A DNA stretch of 64,000 bases from an uncultured candidate division WPS-2 bacterium (GCA_937927945.1 CALEYW010000099.1:12975-76974), one strand, 5' to 3'. Counted from the stretch's first letter, positions 17,991-27,537 are shown. A program made the numbers and translations. Notes: generated by a model from the sequence alone, not told the origin.

Positions 17991-18024
17991 GGAGCGTCTG
18001 TTCCGCGAAGCTCCACACCTGCTC

Positions 18025-18045
18025 CCGCCGCGGTCAGCGCGGCGG
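18025..18045 (-). other. GC-rich hairpin at the end of the TldD/TldE operon
   Basis: An 8-bp perfect inverted repeat (18025-18032 / 18038-18045, 5-base loop) spans the stop codon of the last gene of the long minus operon. There is no following T-tract, so if it ends transcription it would not do so as a classical intrinsic terminator. Confidence 0.3.
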
Positions 18046-18762
18046 TTCCCGCAGGCCGCTCTCGACCGGCGGCATGCCGAGGCGCATCGCGAGCGGGTCG
18101 CCTCCGGTCTCCGGCGTCACCTGCTCAAAGCTGATGCTCGCCTCGTCATAGGCGCGGCGCGCCTTGTAGCGGATTGGAAGCTCGGCGCGCTCCGTGGCGA
18201 TGTACTGCGCGTCGCCGATCGTTCGAAACCCGATCGTCCACGGGGTCGACGCGAGCGGTTCGTCGATGAAGTTTCCCGAGACGCGCGCTTTTCGCGTAAC
18301 GTACGAGTCGACGTCGACCCACAGGTCGCGCAGCCGGTTTCGGCCGGGATCGCGCAGCGGCGCCAGCCGGAGGTGATAGGCTGCGTGCTCGTCGAGCGAT
18401 TCTCGTCCGAGCAGCGTCACGGCATAGACCGCGCTCCGCGTTGCCGTCGCACCGATCACCTGCAATCCCGATCCCGTCGCAGACGGGGGCGCTTGCGCCG
18501 GCGGTTTTGCTGCGCGAACCAGTCCGAAGGCATAGGGCGGATCGAGAAACGGCACGCCGAGCTCGTCGGTCACCTCCGGCGGCGGCGGCCGAAGCGACGG
18601 CGTCAACAAGCTTTCGCTTCCGCCTATGCTTATCGACAGGCTCAGCCGCACGTCGATGCCGCGCGGGACGTACGGATTCGCCGTCTCTTCTTCGCTGAAG
18701 CGCCGCACCACGAGCCGGTTTTCGGACGGGGTCGGCGCCGCGGCATCGGCCGCCGGCGTCAA
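18034..18762 (-). CDS. Conserved-looking protein of unknown function, coupled to tldE
   Basis: I do not recognise this 242-residue protein. It probably starts at a TTG (18762) that overlaps the tldE stop (TTGA), as in other junctions of this operon; the longer open frame through tldE is antisense-phase noise. It has no clear signal peptide or membrane helix. The C-terminal ~130 residues are rich in beta-strand patterns ('LWVDVDSYVTRKARVSGNF', 'TIGFRTIGDAQYIATERAELP'), reminiscent of outer-membrane-lipoprotein-sorting-like domains, but that resemblance is weak. Position suggests a link with TldD/E-dependent peptide processing or with the envelope enzymes of the operon. Confidence 0.55.
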   Translation of the reverse strand: MTPAADAAAPTPSENRLVVRRFSEEETANPYVPRGIDVRLSLSISIGGSESLLTPSLRPPPPEVTDELGVPFLDPPYAFGLVRAAKPPAQAPPSATGSGLQVIGATATRSAVYAVTLLGRESLDEHAAYHLRLAPLRDPGRNRLRDLWVDVDSYVTRKARVSGNFIDEPLASTPWTIGFRTIGDAQYIATERAELPIRYKARRAYDEASISFEQVTPETGGDPLAMRLGMPPVESGLREPPR

Positions 18763-20105
18763 CTCCCGCTGACCGTCATCTCGGCGACCCGGAACGACGG
18801 CGAGACGATCGTTCCGTCGAAACGCAGATCGCCGGCGACCGCGTCGATGCCGGCCAGCATCTCGGGGAGCGTCGAAGAGATCGTGAACTCGTCGATCGGA
18901 TACATCGGCACGCCGTCTTCGATGTAGATGCCGCGGGCCCCGCGGCTGTAGACGCCGCTGGCATGCTCCGTCGCGAAGCCGATGGTATCCAGTACCAGCA
19001 CGCCGCGCTCCGTGTTCGCCACCAAATCGTCGAGCGTACCGTTCCCGGGAACCAGGAACAGGTTGTTCGCGCCGACGCCGCCCCCGGCCGCGTTTCCGGT
19101 CGATGCGATCCCGAGCCGGCGTCCCCAATAGACATCGCTCAGGTACGTGCGCAGCTCGCCGCCCTCGAACACGACGGTCTCGCGCGTCGGCGTACCCTCG
19201 GCGTCGAACGGCGAGGTACCCAACCCGCCGCGCAGCCGCCCGTCGTCGACGATCGTCACCCGCTCGCTGCCGATCCGCGCGCCGATTCGGTCGGCGAGCC
19301 ACGAGTTGCCGGTCGCGACGTTGGCGGCGTTCAGCGCCGAGAACACGTCGGCGATCACCGCCGCTGCGACGTCGCGCTCGAAGATCACCGGCACACGCAT
19401 GGTCGCCGGCTTGCGCGCGCCGCAGAGCGCGAGCGCGCGATGCACCGCGTGCAGCGCGACGGCCTGCGCCGCCTCGGCCGTCGCCCAGCCGCGGGCCGCC
19501 GTGCCGTAGTTCCCGATGCGTTTCCGGTCGCCGTCCCGCGCGATCGGCGCCGATGACCGCGAGACGGTCGTTCCCTGGCTGACGCCGCGGAAACCCCGCG
19601 TGTTCGCCAGGGCCCACGACGCGATCGCATCGCCGACCCGCGACGCTTGCGAGTTGGTGATCCGATCGTCGGCCTCGCGGATCGTGCGCTCCATCCCGAG
19701 CGCTTCGGCAATCTTCTCCTCGTCGTCGCGTTCCGCGACGTCCGGCGCGACCGTGAACAAGTCGTGATCGCAGACGCCGTCGTCGGCGAACGCGTCCGGC
19801 AGCCCCGCGTGCGGATCTTCGCCGACGAATGCCGCCGCCGCGACCACGCGCCGGGCCAGCTCGGCGACGCCGTCACGGCTCGCGTCGGTCGTCGAGAACG
19901 CTGCCCGGCGCGTCCCGACGAAGGCGCGGACCGAGAGCGTGCGCCCGCGCGAGCGCTGCAGTTTGGTCAGTTCCCCACCGCGCGCTTCGCAGGAGAACCG
20001 GTCGACGACCGACACCGTCGCCTCCGCGTCGCTCGCGCCGGCCGCCCGCATCAGCGCGATCGTCTCGTCGGCGAGCGCCAGCGCTTCGTCGCGCACGTCG
20101 TTCAT
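18759..20105 (-). CDS. tldE: TldE/PmbA metalloprotease subunit
   Basis: A 448-residue protein of the PmbA/TldE family, the non-zinc-binding partner of TldD. 'GNAAGGGVGANNLFLVPGNGTLDDL' and 'GVLVLDTIGFATEHASGVYSRGARG' near the C-terminus and 'EFTISSTLPEMLAGIDAVAGDL' are family hallmarks; the HExxxH motif is absent, as expected. In E. coli TldD and TldE form a heterodimer that trims microcin precursors and degrades unfolded peptides. The ATG (20105) overlaps the tldD stop (ATGA), so the two subunits are made together. Confidence 0.9.
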   Translation of the reverse strand: MNDVRDEALALADETIALMRAAGASDAEATVSVVDRFSCEARGGELTKLQRSRGRTLSVRAFVGTRRAAFSTTDASRDGVAELARRVVAAAAFVGEDPHAGLPDAFADDGVCDHDLFTVAPDVAERDDEEKIAEALGMERTIREADDRITNSQASRVGDAIASWALANTRGFRGVSQGTTVSRSSAPIARDGDRKRIGNYGTAARGWATAEAAQAVALHAVHRALALCGARKPATMRVPVIFERDVAAAVIADVFSALNAANVATGNSWLADRIGARIGSERVTIVDDGRLRGGLGTSPFDAEGTPTRETVVFEGGELRTYLSDVYWGRRLGIASTGNAAGGGVGANNLFLVPGNGTLDDLVANTERGVLVLDTIGFATEHASGVYSRGARGIYIEDGVPMYPIDEFTISSTLPEMLAGIDAVAGDLRFDGTIVSPSFRVAEMTVSGS

Positions 20106-21499
20106 CGCGCCGTTCCACCGACGGTGCACGACGCAAGTTTGACGGTCGGAATCCCGACCCCGACCGGCACGCGCTGTCCGCCCTTCCCGCAGGTGTAGGA
20201 CCGATTCGCAAGCCGCGCGTCGTTGCCGACCATGGTGACCTTCTCCATCGCGCGCGGTCCGTTGCCGACCAGCGTCGCACCGCGCACCGGCGCCGTGATC
20301 CGGCCGTTCTCGATCAAATAACCCTCAGCGATCATGAAGACGAAGTCGCCTTTGCTGATCTCGACCTGACCGCCGCTGAACGAGGTCGCGTACAGTCCGC
20401 GCTCGATCGAGCCCACGATCTCCTGGGGCGTCGACGTTCCGCTCGGCATGTACGTGTTGCACATGCGGGGCTGCGGCAGGACGCGGAACGATTCGCGCCG
20501 TCCGCTGCCGGTCGACGCGACGCCCATCAAGCGCGCGTTGAGCCGGTCCTGCATGTAGCCTTGCAGGATCCCGGCCTCGACCAGCACCTTGTGACTGCCG
20601 GGCGTTCCCTCGTCGTCGACCGCGACCGTGCCGCGTTCGCCCAGCAAGTCGCCGTCGTCGTAGATCGTCACCAGTTCGCTCGCCACGCGCTCGCCGACGC
20701 GCCCGCTGTAGAGCGACGTCCCGGTGCGGTTGAAGTCCGCTTCGAGACCGTGTCCGACGGCCTCGTGCAGCAGGACGCCGCCGCCGCCCGGACCGATGAC
20801 GACCGGCATCTCGCCGGCCGGCGCGTCGCGCGCGTCCAGCTTGACGGTGGCGATGCGCGCCGACTCGCGCGCGATCGATTCCGGCGTGCGCCCTTCGTAC
20901 ACGTCGATCGCGGTCCGTCCGCCGTCGCCGACGTAACCGTTTTCACGCCGGCCGCCGTCCTTCGCGACGACTTGCACGCCGAGCGTGACGAGCGGCCGGC
21001 GATCGGTCACGATGCGCCCGTCGCTCGTCGCGATCTGCACGTGCTGCAGTTCGTCGGTGATGAAGGCGTTGACCGACGCGACGTGCGGATCGAACCCGCG
21101 CGCCGCGACGTCCGCGCGCGCCAAGAGTTCGACGTAGCGCGCGGAATCGGCCGGTTCGTCGGGGTGCGGCTCGTAGAGCGCGGGCGCGGGCTGCGCGCCG
21201 AGATCGGCAACGGAGCCTGCGGCGCGGCCGTCGCGCGCGATCAAGCTGGCAGCCTCGGCGGCGCGCAGCAGTGAATTCTCGTCGAGATTGTCGGAATAGG
21301 CGAAACCCGCCCGCTCCCCGACGACCAGCCGGACGCCCACCCCGCGCACGACGCTCGACGAGGCTTCGCGAATGCGGCCTTCCTCGAGCCGGAACGTCTG
21401 CACGAGCCGGTGCTCGAAGAACACGTCGGCGAAGTCGCCGCCCCGCCGCAGCGCGCGGGTCAGAATTCGCGCCAGCAGGGCGGCGTCGAGACCTTGCAT
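20102..21499 (-). CDS. tldD: TldD metalloprotease catalytic subunit
   Basis: A 465-residue zinc peptidase of family U62. The zinc motif His-Glu-Ala-Val-Gly-His (245-250) sits in 'GVLLHEAVGHGLEADF', and the C-terminal 'SYTCGKGGQRVPVGVG' supplies the usual third-ligand region. Length and order match E. coli TldD. It works with TldE directly downstream to cleave peptides threaded into the dimer cavity. Upstream lies the PBP4-type carboxypeptidase gene (24-bp gap). No small precursor-peptide gene for a RiPP is visible beside the pair, so a general peptide-degrading role is more likely here. Confidence 0.95.
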   Translation of the reverse strand: MQGLDAALLARILTRALRRGGDFADVFFEHRLVQTFRLEEGRIREASSSVVRGVGVRLVVGERAGFAYSDNLDENSLLRAAEAASLIARDGRAAGSVADLGAQPAPALYEPHPDEPADSARYVELLARADVAARGFDPHVASVNAFITDELQHVQIATSDGRIVTDRRPLVTLGVQVVAKDGGRRENGYVGDGGRTAIDVYEGRTPESIARESARIATVKLDARDAPAGEMPVVIGPGGGGVLLHEAVGHGLEADFNRTGTSLYSGRVGERVASELVTIYDDGDLLGERGTVAVDDEGTPGSHKVLVEAGILQGYMQDRLNARLMGVASTGSGRRESFRVLPQPRMCNTYMPSGTSTPQEIVGSIERGLYATSFSGGQVEISKGDFVFMIAEGYLIENGRITAPVRGATLVGNGPRAMEKVTMVGNDARLANRSYTCGKGGQRVPVGVGIPTVKLASCTVGGTAR

Positions 21500-21523
21500 C
21501 GTCGTCTCTTTTCTCTCTTGGAA

Positions 21524-22984
21524 TCAGCTGCGCGCGAGGATGTCGAGCGCGCGGTCGATTCCGGTGTACACGGGTCCGTCGTCGGCGCGACGGTCGTTGA
21601 GGATGAAGGCAAAAGCGACGCGCCCGTGGCGCCGCGTCTCGACATAGCCGGCCAGCGCGTTGACGTTTTCGATATGCCCACTCTTGGCACGGGCCCGGCC
21701 GAGCGCATCGGTGAGGTGGTGCCAGCGCACGGTTCCTTCGATCCCGACCCGCGGCAGCGAGGCGATGAAGACCGGCCCGACCGGCTCGACCGCCGTCCGG
21801 GCCAAAAGCATCGCCAGCGTGAGCGGCGCGATCCGGTCGGTCGGCGCCAGCCCGCTGGCGTCGATGATGCGCAGACCTCCCTGCGGTACGCCGTCGCGCG
21901 TCATCACCGCGCGCTCGACCGCAGCGCCGTTCGATACGGTGCCTACTCCGCGCGTCTCGCCGACGGCACGCAGCAGCTGCTCCGCGTAATGGTTGTTCGA
22001 CGTCAGCATCATCTCCGGGACGATCGCGCGCAGCGGCGCGGAGCGATGGCGCCACAGAACGAACGGCGCGACCGGCGCGATCCCGGTCTGCACCCCGCCG
22101 CGAACGTTGACTCCCCGTTGGCGCAGCATCACGCGCGCGACGTCGGCGGCGTACTGCGGCAGACCGGTCACCGGACGCCAGAACGATTGCTCGGCGCCGG
22201 CGGCGACGTGGCCTTCGAAGGTGAAGTCGTTGCGCAGCGGATCGCGCTGGATCTGCAGCAGCGTGGCATACGATGTGACGATTCCGCCCACCACCCGCAC
22301 CGTCGTCGACGCCGGCAGCGCGAGGATGCGCGCCGGCCCGCCGACGACCGTCGGAACGATGTGGAATTCCACCGTTCCCTGATCGAGCGCCAGCGCGCTC
22401 GTCCCCGCGGCGTACCCGTACTGCAGATCGTCCGGTTCCCATGCCGGGTTCACCTCGCGCCCGGCGAACGCCGAGGCGTCCGCGACGACGTCGCCGTCGA
22501 TTGCGCGCACGCCCGCTTGCGCGAGCGCTCCGGCACCGGCGCGCAGATCGTCGCGGGTCAGCGTGGGATCGCCGTTCCCGACGAGGTAGAGATCGCCGCC
22601 GAGCGTGCCGCTCGCGGGCTCGGCGAGCGCTTCGAACGTCGTGGCGAAGCGATATTGGGGTCCGAGCGTTTCGAGCGCCGTCGCACCGACGACGAGCTTG
22701 AAGGTGGAGGCCGGCGCCAGCGGCGTCCGCTCGCGACGGACGAAGAGCGCACGACCTTGCGCGTCGAGCACGGCGAGCCCGCCGGTTGCCAAAGCGGACG
22801 CGCCGAGCACACCGCGCAGTTGCGCCTGCAAGGCGCCGACGTCGCGCGCGCTCCATCCCGGCGCATGCGGTGCCGCCGCGATCGGCGTCGGACGGGTCGG
22901 GGTGTGCGAGACGGTAGCGCGCGGTCCGCACGATGACAGCAGTACTGCGGCGACGATCGCCGCAGCAGCCCTACGCACCAACAT
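21524..22984 (-). CDS. dacB: D-alanyl-D-alanine carboxypeptidase/endopeptidase (PBP4 type), lipoprotein
   Basis: A 486-residue class C penicillin-binding protein (peptidase S13) that trims or cuts peptidoglycan cross-links outside the membrane. The ATG at 22984 gives a lipoprotein signal with lipobox Leu-Ser-Ser-Cys (C19). Active-site motifs are intact: Ser93-x-x-Lys96 in 'PASTFKLV', Ser-Asn-Asn in 'TSNNHYAEQLL', and Lys-Ser-Gly in 'AKSGHIENVNALAGYVE'. A frame reaching back to 23155 is antisense-phase to pepN and not needed. The start overlaps the M1 peptidase stop by 14 bases. Confidence 0.92.
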   Translation of the reverse strand: MLVRRAAAAIVAAVLLSSCGPRATVSHTPTRPTPIAAAPHAPGWSARDVGALQAQLRGVLGASALATGGLAVLDAQGRALFVRRERTPLAPASTFKLVVGATALETLGPQYRFATTFEALAEPASGTLGGDLYLVGNGDPTLTRDDLRAGAGALAQAGVRAIDGDVVADASAFAGREVNPAWEPDDLQYGYAAGTSALALDQGTVEFHIVPTVVGGPARILALPASTTVRVVGGIVTSYATLLQIQRDPLRNDFTFEGHVAAGAEQSFWRPVTGLPQYAADVARVMLRQRGVNVRGGVQTGIAPVAPFVLWRHRSAPLRAIVPEMMLTSNNHYAEQLLRAVGETRGVGTVSNGAAVERAVMTRDGVPQGGLRIIDASGLAPTDRIAPLTLAMLLARTAVEPVGPVFIASLPRVGIEGTVRWHHLTDALGRARAKSGHIENVNALAGYVETRRHGRVAFAFILNDRRADDGPVYTGIDRALDILARS

Positions 22985-25487
22985 TCGATGCGTCGAAGCG
23001 CTCGCGCAGCGCCGCCGCTTCCGCGCGCAGTCGATCCAGCTCTTCGCGCAAGCGCACGACTTCGGCGGGTTTCGACTGCTCTTCGCGCACGCGCAGCGCC
23101 GCCTCAGCGGCATCGCGGCGCAGCCGTCCGTCGTCCTCGCTCGCCGCGAGCGCATCGAGCGACGTCAGCAGCCGCGCATCGCCGAGTTTCTCCGCAGCCG
23201 CGAAGGCCGAGCTCCGCACCAAGTAGGCGGGATCGCGCAGCGCCTGATCGATCGCCTCGACCGCTGGGGCACGCGCCGCTTCCACCAGCGTCCCCAATTC
23301 CGCGATCGCGCCGACGGCGGCCCGGCGCAGCGCCTCCGGCCGTTGCGGGCGCAGCGCATCGAGCAGCACCGGCAGTGCGCGCTCGTCAGCCAGCGCTCCC
23401 AGACCGCGCACCGCGCCCGCGCCGATCACCTCGTTCCAGGACGGCGTCGCGACGCCCGCGACGAGCGCGTCGAACGCACGCGGGTCGCGCGTCTTGCCGA
23501 GGGCCTGGAGCGCTGCGGCAACCACGAAGTACGACGGGTCATCGCGCAGCTCGAGCAGCGCTCCGGCAACTTCCGCATCGCGGAAAGCGCCTAGCGCGTC
23601 GGCGACCGCGCGGCGCACCTTCGGGTGCGCGTGCTGCGCGTTCGCCAAGAGCATCGCGCGCGCCGACGGAGCGCGGGATGCTCCCAGCGCCGCGGCGACC
23701 TCGGCGGCGACCCCCCAGAACGGATCGTGCGCGAGCGCCGCGGCCAGCGCCTCGCGCGCGAGGCGGCCGCCGTCTTTGGCGAGCGCCTTGGCGGCGCGGA
23801 TGCGGGCGATCGGCGACGGATCGCCGCGCAGAATCGCGGCGTGCGCGTCGGTTCCCAGCGCCGACGTCCAATCTGCGAGAATCCAGGCCGCGGGATCGAT
23901 GCGCACCAGCGCCGGCTCGCGCTCGAGCGCGATCGCGAACGTCTGCGGCGCGCGTTCCACGCGTAGCCGCACGCGCGTCTCGCCCGGCATCGGCTGCTCG
24001 CCCGCATCGCTCGCGATCGCGGCCGGAGCGTCGAGGACGAAACCGATTTCGATGTCGAACGCGTACGCCGCCGCCGCGTCGTCGATCTTCTGCTTCTGCG
24101 CGATCGTCACGAGCGCCGTCTTGCGCTCGCCGTCCCAGCGATACGAGGCTTCGATCTCGGGATGTCCGCCGCGCTCGACCCATTGGGCGAAGAAGCGCCG
24201 CGTGTTGCGGCCCGTCTCTCGTTCGATCGCGCGGATCAGGTCGATCGTCTCGACGTTGCGGCCGGCGTTGTCGTCGACGTACCGCTTCAGCGACCGCTGC
24301 ATCCGCCCCCAGCCGAGCTCGCCGCGCAGCATGTGCAGCACGGCGCCGCCCTTTTCGTACAGATGCCGGTCGAACAGCTCGATCGGATCGCGGAACATGT
24401 TGCAGACGATCGGGCGCCGGTAGCGCTCACCGTCCTCCTCGAGATAGCGCTTCACGGTCCCGTAGACGTCGTAGAGATATTCGTCCCAGCCGCGATGCGC
24501 CTCGAGCCAGACGGCCTCGAAGTACGTCGCGAAGCCCTCGTTGAGCCACGCTTGCGCCCAATCGCGACAGGTGACGAGGTCGCCGAACCATTGGTGCGCC
24601 AGCTCGTGCGCGGCCAGATACTCGGCCGAGTAGTCCAGGTGCGCGCGCTCGTCGTGCAGCACGCGGTCGGTCTGCGTCGTCGCGGCGGTGTTTTCCATCC
24701 CGCCGAAGATGAAGTCGGCTACCGCGATCTGCGAATACCGCTCGTACGGATACGGCACGCCGATGACGCGCTCGAAGAGGTCGAGCATAGCCGGCGTCTT
24801 GCCGAAGGCCCGCTCGCCGTCGGCCTCGCGGCCGGGGAGCGTGTAGTAGTACATCGGCACGCCGGCGTGCGGCTGCACGATCTCGCTGAACGGTCCCGCC
24901 ACCATCGTGACCAGGTACGTCGCGTGCGGGATGCGCTGCTCGTAGCGGAACGTGGTTTCGTCGCCGGCATCGGTGCGTTCGACGAGGGCGCCGTTGCCGA
25001 GCGCGAAGTGCCCGCGCGGGACCGTGATCGCGGCGGACGTCGTCTGCTTCTCGGCCGGATAGTCGAAGCACGGAAACCACGAGCGCGCGTCGGAGTCCTG
25101 GCTCTGCGTCCAGACGTGCTTGGGCTCGTGCTCGATGAAATAGAGCCCGCGGCGCGGGCGCTCCACCGCGTAGTCGACCCGGAACTGCACCTCTTCACCG
25201 GCGGCCAACGGCGGATCCAGCGTGATCTCCAGCGTCTGGCTGGCCGAGCGGAACGGCAGCGCCGCGTCGCCGCGGAAGACGCCCGTCACGTTCAGATCGA
25301 CCGCGTCGAGCACCAGCCGCGAGACGCCATCCTCGATCGCGCGCACCGTCGTCGTGCAGCGGGCCTCGAGCCGCGCGGCCGCGATGTCCGGCCGGAGAGC
25401 GAGGTGGATGTGCAGCACGTCGACGGTCTTGTCGGGGCCGTACTGCGGCCGCGCGTCGGGGAGTGCGAAAGGGCGATGATCGCTCAA
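22971..25487 (-). CDS. M1-family aminopeptidase with C-terminal HEAT-like repeats
   Basis: An 838-residue zinc aminopeptidase. The substrate-binding 'GGMEN' is at 262-266, the zinc motif His294-Glu-Leu-Ala-His298 lies in 'AAHELAHQWFGD', and the third ligand is Glu317 in 'NEGFATYFE'. Residues ~560-800 are Ala-rich helical HEAT/PBS-type repeats ('DPSYFVVAAALQALGKTRDPRAFDAL'), and the last ~35 residues are predicted coiled coil. The start is a TTG (25487) overlapping the preceding stop (TTGA). No signal peptide, so it is probably cytoplasmic and removes N-terminal residues from imported peptides. The HEAT tail replaces the ERAP1-like C-domain of larger M1 enzymes. Confidence 0.92.
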   Translation of the reverse strand: MSDHRPFALPDARPQYGPDKTVDVLHIHLALRPDIAAARLEARCTTTVRAIEDGVSRLVLDAVDLNVTGVFRGDAALPFRSASQTLEITLDPPLAAGEEVQFRVDYAVERPRRGLYFIEHEPKHVWTQSQDSDARSWFPCFDYPAEKQTTSAAITVPRGHFALGNGALVERTDAGDETTFRYEQRIPHATYLVTMVAGPFSEIVQPHAGVPMYYYTLPGREADGERAFGKTPAMLDLFERVIGVPYPYERYSQIAVADFIFGGMENTAATTQTDRVLHDERAHLDYSAEYLAAHELAHQWFGDLVTCRDWAQAWLNEGFATYFEAVWLEAHRGWDEYLYDVYGTVKRYLEEDGERYRRPIVCNMFRDPIELFDRHLYEKGGAVLHMLRGELGWGRMQRSLKRYVDDNAGRNVETIDLIRAIERETGRNTRRFFAQWVERGGHPEIEASYRWDGERKTALVTIAQKQKIDDAAAAYAFDIEIGFVLDAPAAIASDAGEQPMPGETRVRLRVERAPQTFAIALEREPALVRIDPAAWILADWTSALGTDAHAAILRGDPSPIARIRAAKALAKDGGRLAREALAAALAHDPFWGVAAEVAAALGASRAPSARAMLLANAQHAHPKVRRAVADALGAFRDAEVAGALLELRDDPSYFVVAAALQALGKTRDPRAFDALVAGVATPSWNEVIGAGAVRGLGALADERALPVLLDALRPQRPEALRRAAVGAIAELGTLVEAARAPAVEAIDQALRDPAYLVRSSAFAAAEKLGDARLLTSLDALAASEDDGRLRRDAAEAALRVREEQSKPAEVVRLREELDRLRAEAAALRERFDASNVGA

Positions 25488-26038
25488 ATACCGGCTCCGT
25501 CGGTGAAGGTGGGTTCGTCGTCCGGCAACGGCCGGCCGAAAGCGATGGTCTCGAGCAGCGCCGTCCACTCGTCGCCGGCGACCGCGTCGCGCAGGCGCCG
25601 CGCCGGGCGCGACGCGCGCAGCGCGTCTTCCGGGCGGATGCGGAAACCGAAGCGGCGATTGGCAATCATCCGCTCGAACGACGGGTGACCGTACTCGATC
25701 AGGCCGACCGCGCCGTCGAGTTCCCAGCGATGGATCGCCCCGGCCGGCGCGACGAATGCGAAGTGCGTCGCAAACGGCAGGTACGACTGCCACTTCTTGT
25801 CGGCCAGGAAATCCGCCCGCGACGATTTCACTTCGTAGATGCGGACTTGGCGCGTGTAGCGGCCCAGGCCGATCACGTCGAAGCGGCAAGCGCCCCCGGC
25901 CGGCGTGAACTCCGTCGCGACGAACGGATAGCCGAGCCGCCGCATCCGCTCGCACGCCAGCGCGCGCAGCTCCGCCGTCGTCGTCTTCTTCGCCGCCAGC
26001 GCCGTGAGCGGAATGTAGTCGATCCCCGGCCCGTTCAC
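25484..26038 (-). CDS. MmcB-like restriction-endonuclease-fold DNA repair protein
   Basis: A 184-residue protein whose core 'FDVIGLG..RQVRIYEVKSSRADFLADKKWQSYL' matches the MmcB family (PF06319-like), a PD-(D/E)xK nuclease fold with Asp and Glu-x-Lys placed as catalytic residues. MmcB contributes to mutagenic DNA repair in Caulobacter. The GTG (26038) overlaps the glycosyltransferase stop (GTGA) and its own stop overlaps the M1 peptidase start. It is an odd companion for envelope and peptidase genes and may simply be carried along in the operon. Confidence 0.75.
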   Translation of the reverse strand: MNGPGIDYIPLTALAAKKTTTAELRALACERMRRLGYPFVATEFTPAGGACRFDVIGLGRYTRQVRIYEVKSSRADFLADKKWQSYLPFATHFAFVAPAGAIHRWELDGAVGLIEYGHPSFERMIANRRFGFRIRPEDALRASRPARRLRDAVAGDEWTALLETIAFGRPLPDDEPTFTDGAGI

Positions 26039-27537
26039 ACTCGGTCGTCCCAGCGCAGGATGCGCAGCGCGTTCGGCCGCGGATCGATGCACCACGTCAA
26101 GTAGTAGCGGCGCGCCGGAACCGTGTGACCGGTCGGATCCGTGTAGGAGTATTCGAGTCCCGGACCCGGCTCGACGCGCCGGCACGCCAGATGGAAGCGC
26201 CGGTTGAAATCGTCGCGGCCGGGATACGTCTCGGGACGGCCCTTGACCGGCACGAGCGCTTCCTTGTCGACGAACAAGATGCGCTTGGGGTGCATGTCCG
26301 GGTTGTACCAGTGCTTCGCTTCCTGGCCTTGCGCGTTGTAGCCGACGAACACCGGCGGGATCCCCGCTTCGTAGTCGAGCGACGACGAGAAGCCGTAGCC
26401 GTCCGTGACGACCACCGCGTCGTTCGCGTCGGCCATGCGGCGCACGTCCTGCGCAAGCGGCCAGTAGGTGAAGATCTCGAACGGTCCCGTGTTGCGCAGC
26501 GTCGAACCGGTCGCCCGGAATTGCGTGTACAGCGGCCCCGGAAAGGCGGCCGCGGCGAACAGGAACGGGATGAGCACGGCCGCCGGAACGGCGGCCGCCG
26601 TGGCCCACAGCACGCGCGCGCGGTGCGAGAGCGATTCGAACGCCACGCCCATGCCGACGCACAGCGAGATGTACGGCCCGAAGATCCAGTGGAACTCGAT
26701 CCGCTCGTGAAAGTTCAGCAGGATCAGCAGCGCCATCAGCGGCCCCGCGGTCCACGCGACGAGCGCGTTACGCGGCCGCACGAACACGAGCAGCGCCGCG
26801 AACCACAGCCCGGGCGAGTACGCGCCCGCGCACGCCAGCACGTAGTTCAGCGGGCGCAGGAGCGAGGGTTCGGAGACGTGCCGCTGTTGGAACGCGAACG
26901 AGAACGTCACCCAATGATGGGTCGCGTTCCACGCGACGAACGGCGCGTAGAGCACCGCCGCGACGGCGAACGAGAGACCCAGGCCGCGGCGCCAGAGCTC
27001 GCGCCGCGACGGCGCGAGCGACCAGGCGACGATCCCGGCCACCAGCGCGAAGGCGAACATCTTCGAGAGCAGCGCCGCGGCGATCGCGACGCCGAGCAGA
27101 ACGAAATCACGCTTGGCGTCCGTTTGCGACGCGCGCACCGCGAAGTAGAGGCAGCAGGCCCACGCGGCCATCAGCGGACCGTCCGGGGTCGCGATGACGA
27201 AGCCGACCGAAAGCATCGGCGTGAGCATCATCGCGATCGCCGTGACCATCCCAGCCCGCTCGTCGCCGGTGATCCGTTTCGCCGTCGCCGCCGCCGCTAG
27301 CGTCGCGATCACGCCGCAGGCGAGAAAGCCCAGCCGAATCCAAATCGGGTTGGCCGTGGCCCACGCGAACGGCATGATGAGGTAGGCGACCATCGGCGGA
27401 TGATCGGCGTAGCCGAGCGAGAGGTGCTTGGCCCACTCCCAATAGTACGCTTCGTCGCCGGTGAGCGGAACTTTCGCCGCGGCAACCGCGCGCAGCAGCG
27501 TCACCAGAGCGACGATCGCCCACGTCGCGTACTTCAC
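26035..27537 (-). CDS. GT39/ArnT-like membrane glycosyltransferase
   Basis: A 500-residue polytopic protein with about eleven transmembrane helices. The N-terminal 'PLTGDEAYYWEWAKHLSLGYADHPPMVAYLI' places the catalytic Asp-Glu in the first periplasmic loop, as in the PMT/ArnT (PF13231) glycosyltransferases that use polyprenyl-phosphate sugars. The C-terminal ~150 residues are a soluble periplasmic domain. The acceptor (lipid A, cell-wall polymer or protein) cannot be read from sequence. It starts at GTG 27537, overlapping the SDR stop (GTGA). Confidence 0.88.
   Translation of the reverse strand: MKYATWAIVALVTLLRAVAAAKVPLTGDEAYYWEWAKHLSLGYADHPPMVAYLIMPFAWATANPIWIRLGFLACGVIATLAAAATAKRITGDERAGMVTAIAMMLTPMLSVGFVIATPDGPLMAAWACCLYFAVRASQTDAKRDFVLLGVAIAAALLSKMFAFALVAGIVAWSLAPSRRELWRRGLGLSFAVAAVLYAPFVAWNATHHWVTFSFAFQQRHVSEPSLLRPLNYVLACAGAYSPGLWFAALLVFVRPRNALVAWTAGPLMALLILLNFHERIEFHWIFGPYISLCVGMGVAFESLSHRARVLWATAAAVPAAVLIPFLFAAAAFPGPLYTQFRATGSTLRNTGPFEIFTYWPLAQDVRRMADANDAVVVTDGYGFSSSLDYEAGIPPVFVGYNAQGQEAKHWYNPDMHPKRILFVDKEALVPVKGRPETYPGRDDFNRRFHLACRRVEPGPGLEYSYTDPTGHTVPARRYYLTWCIDPRPNALRILRWDDRV

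Noticed and set aside
20102..21499. RiPP biosynthetic cluster based on TldD/TldE
   Set aside because: No precursor peptide, cyclase or dedicated exporter is adjacent; neighbours are cell-wall and peptidase genes.
25488..25955. N-terminal extension of the M1 aminopeptidase
   Set aside because: It is the wrong-phase reading of the MmcB-like gene, Arg-rich and without family similarity; TTG 25487 overlaps the stop as at other junctions.
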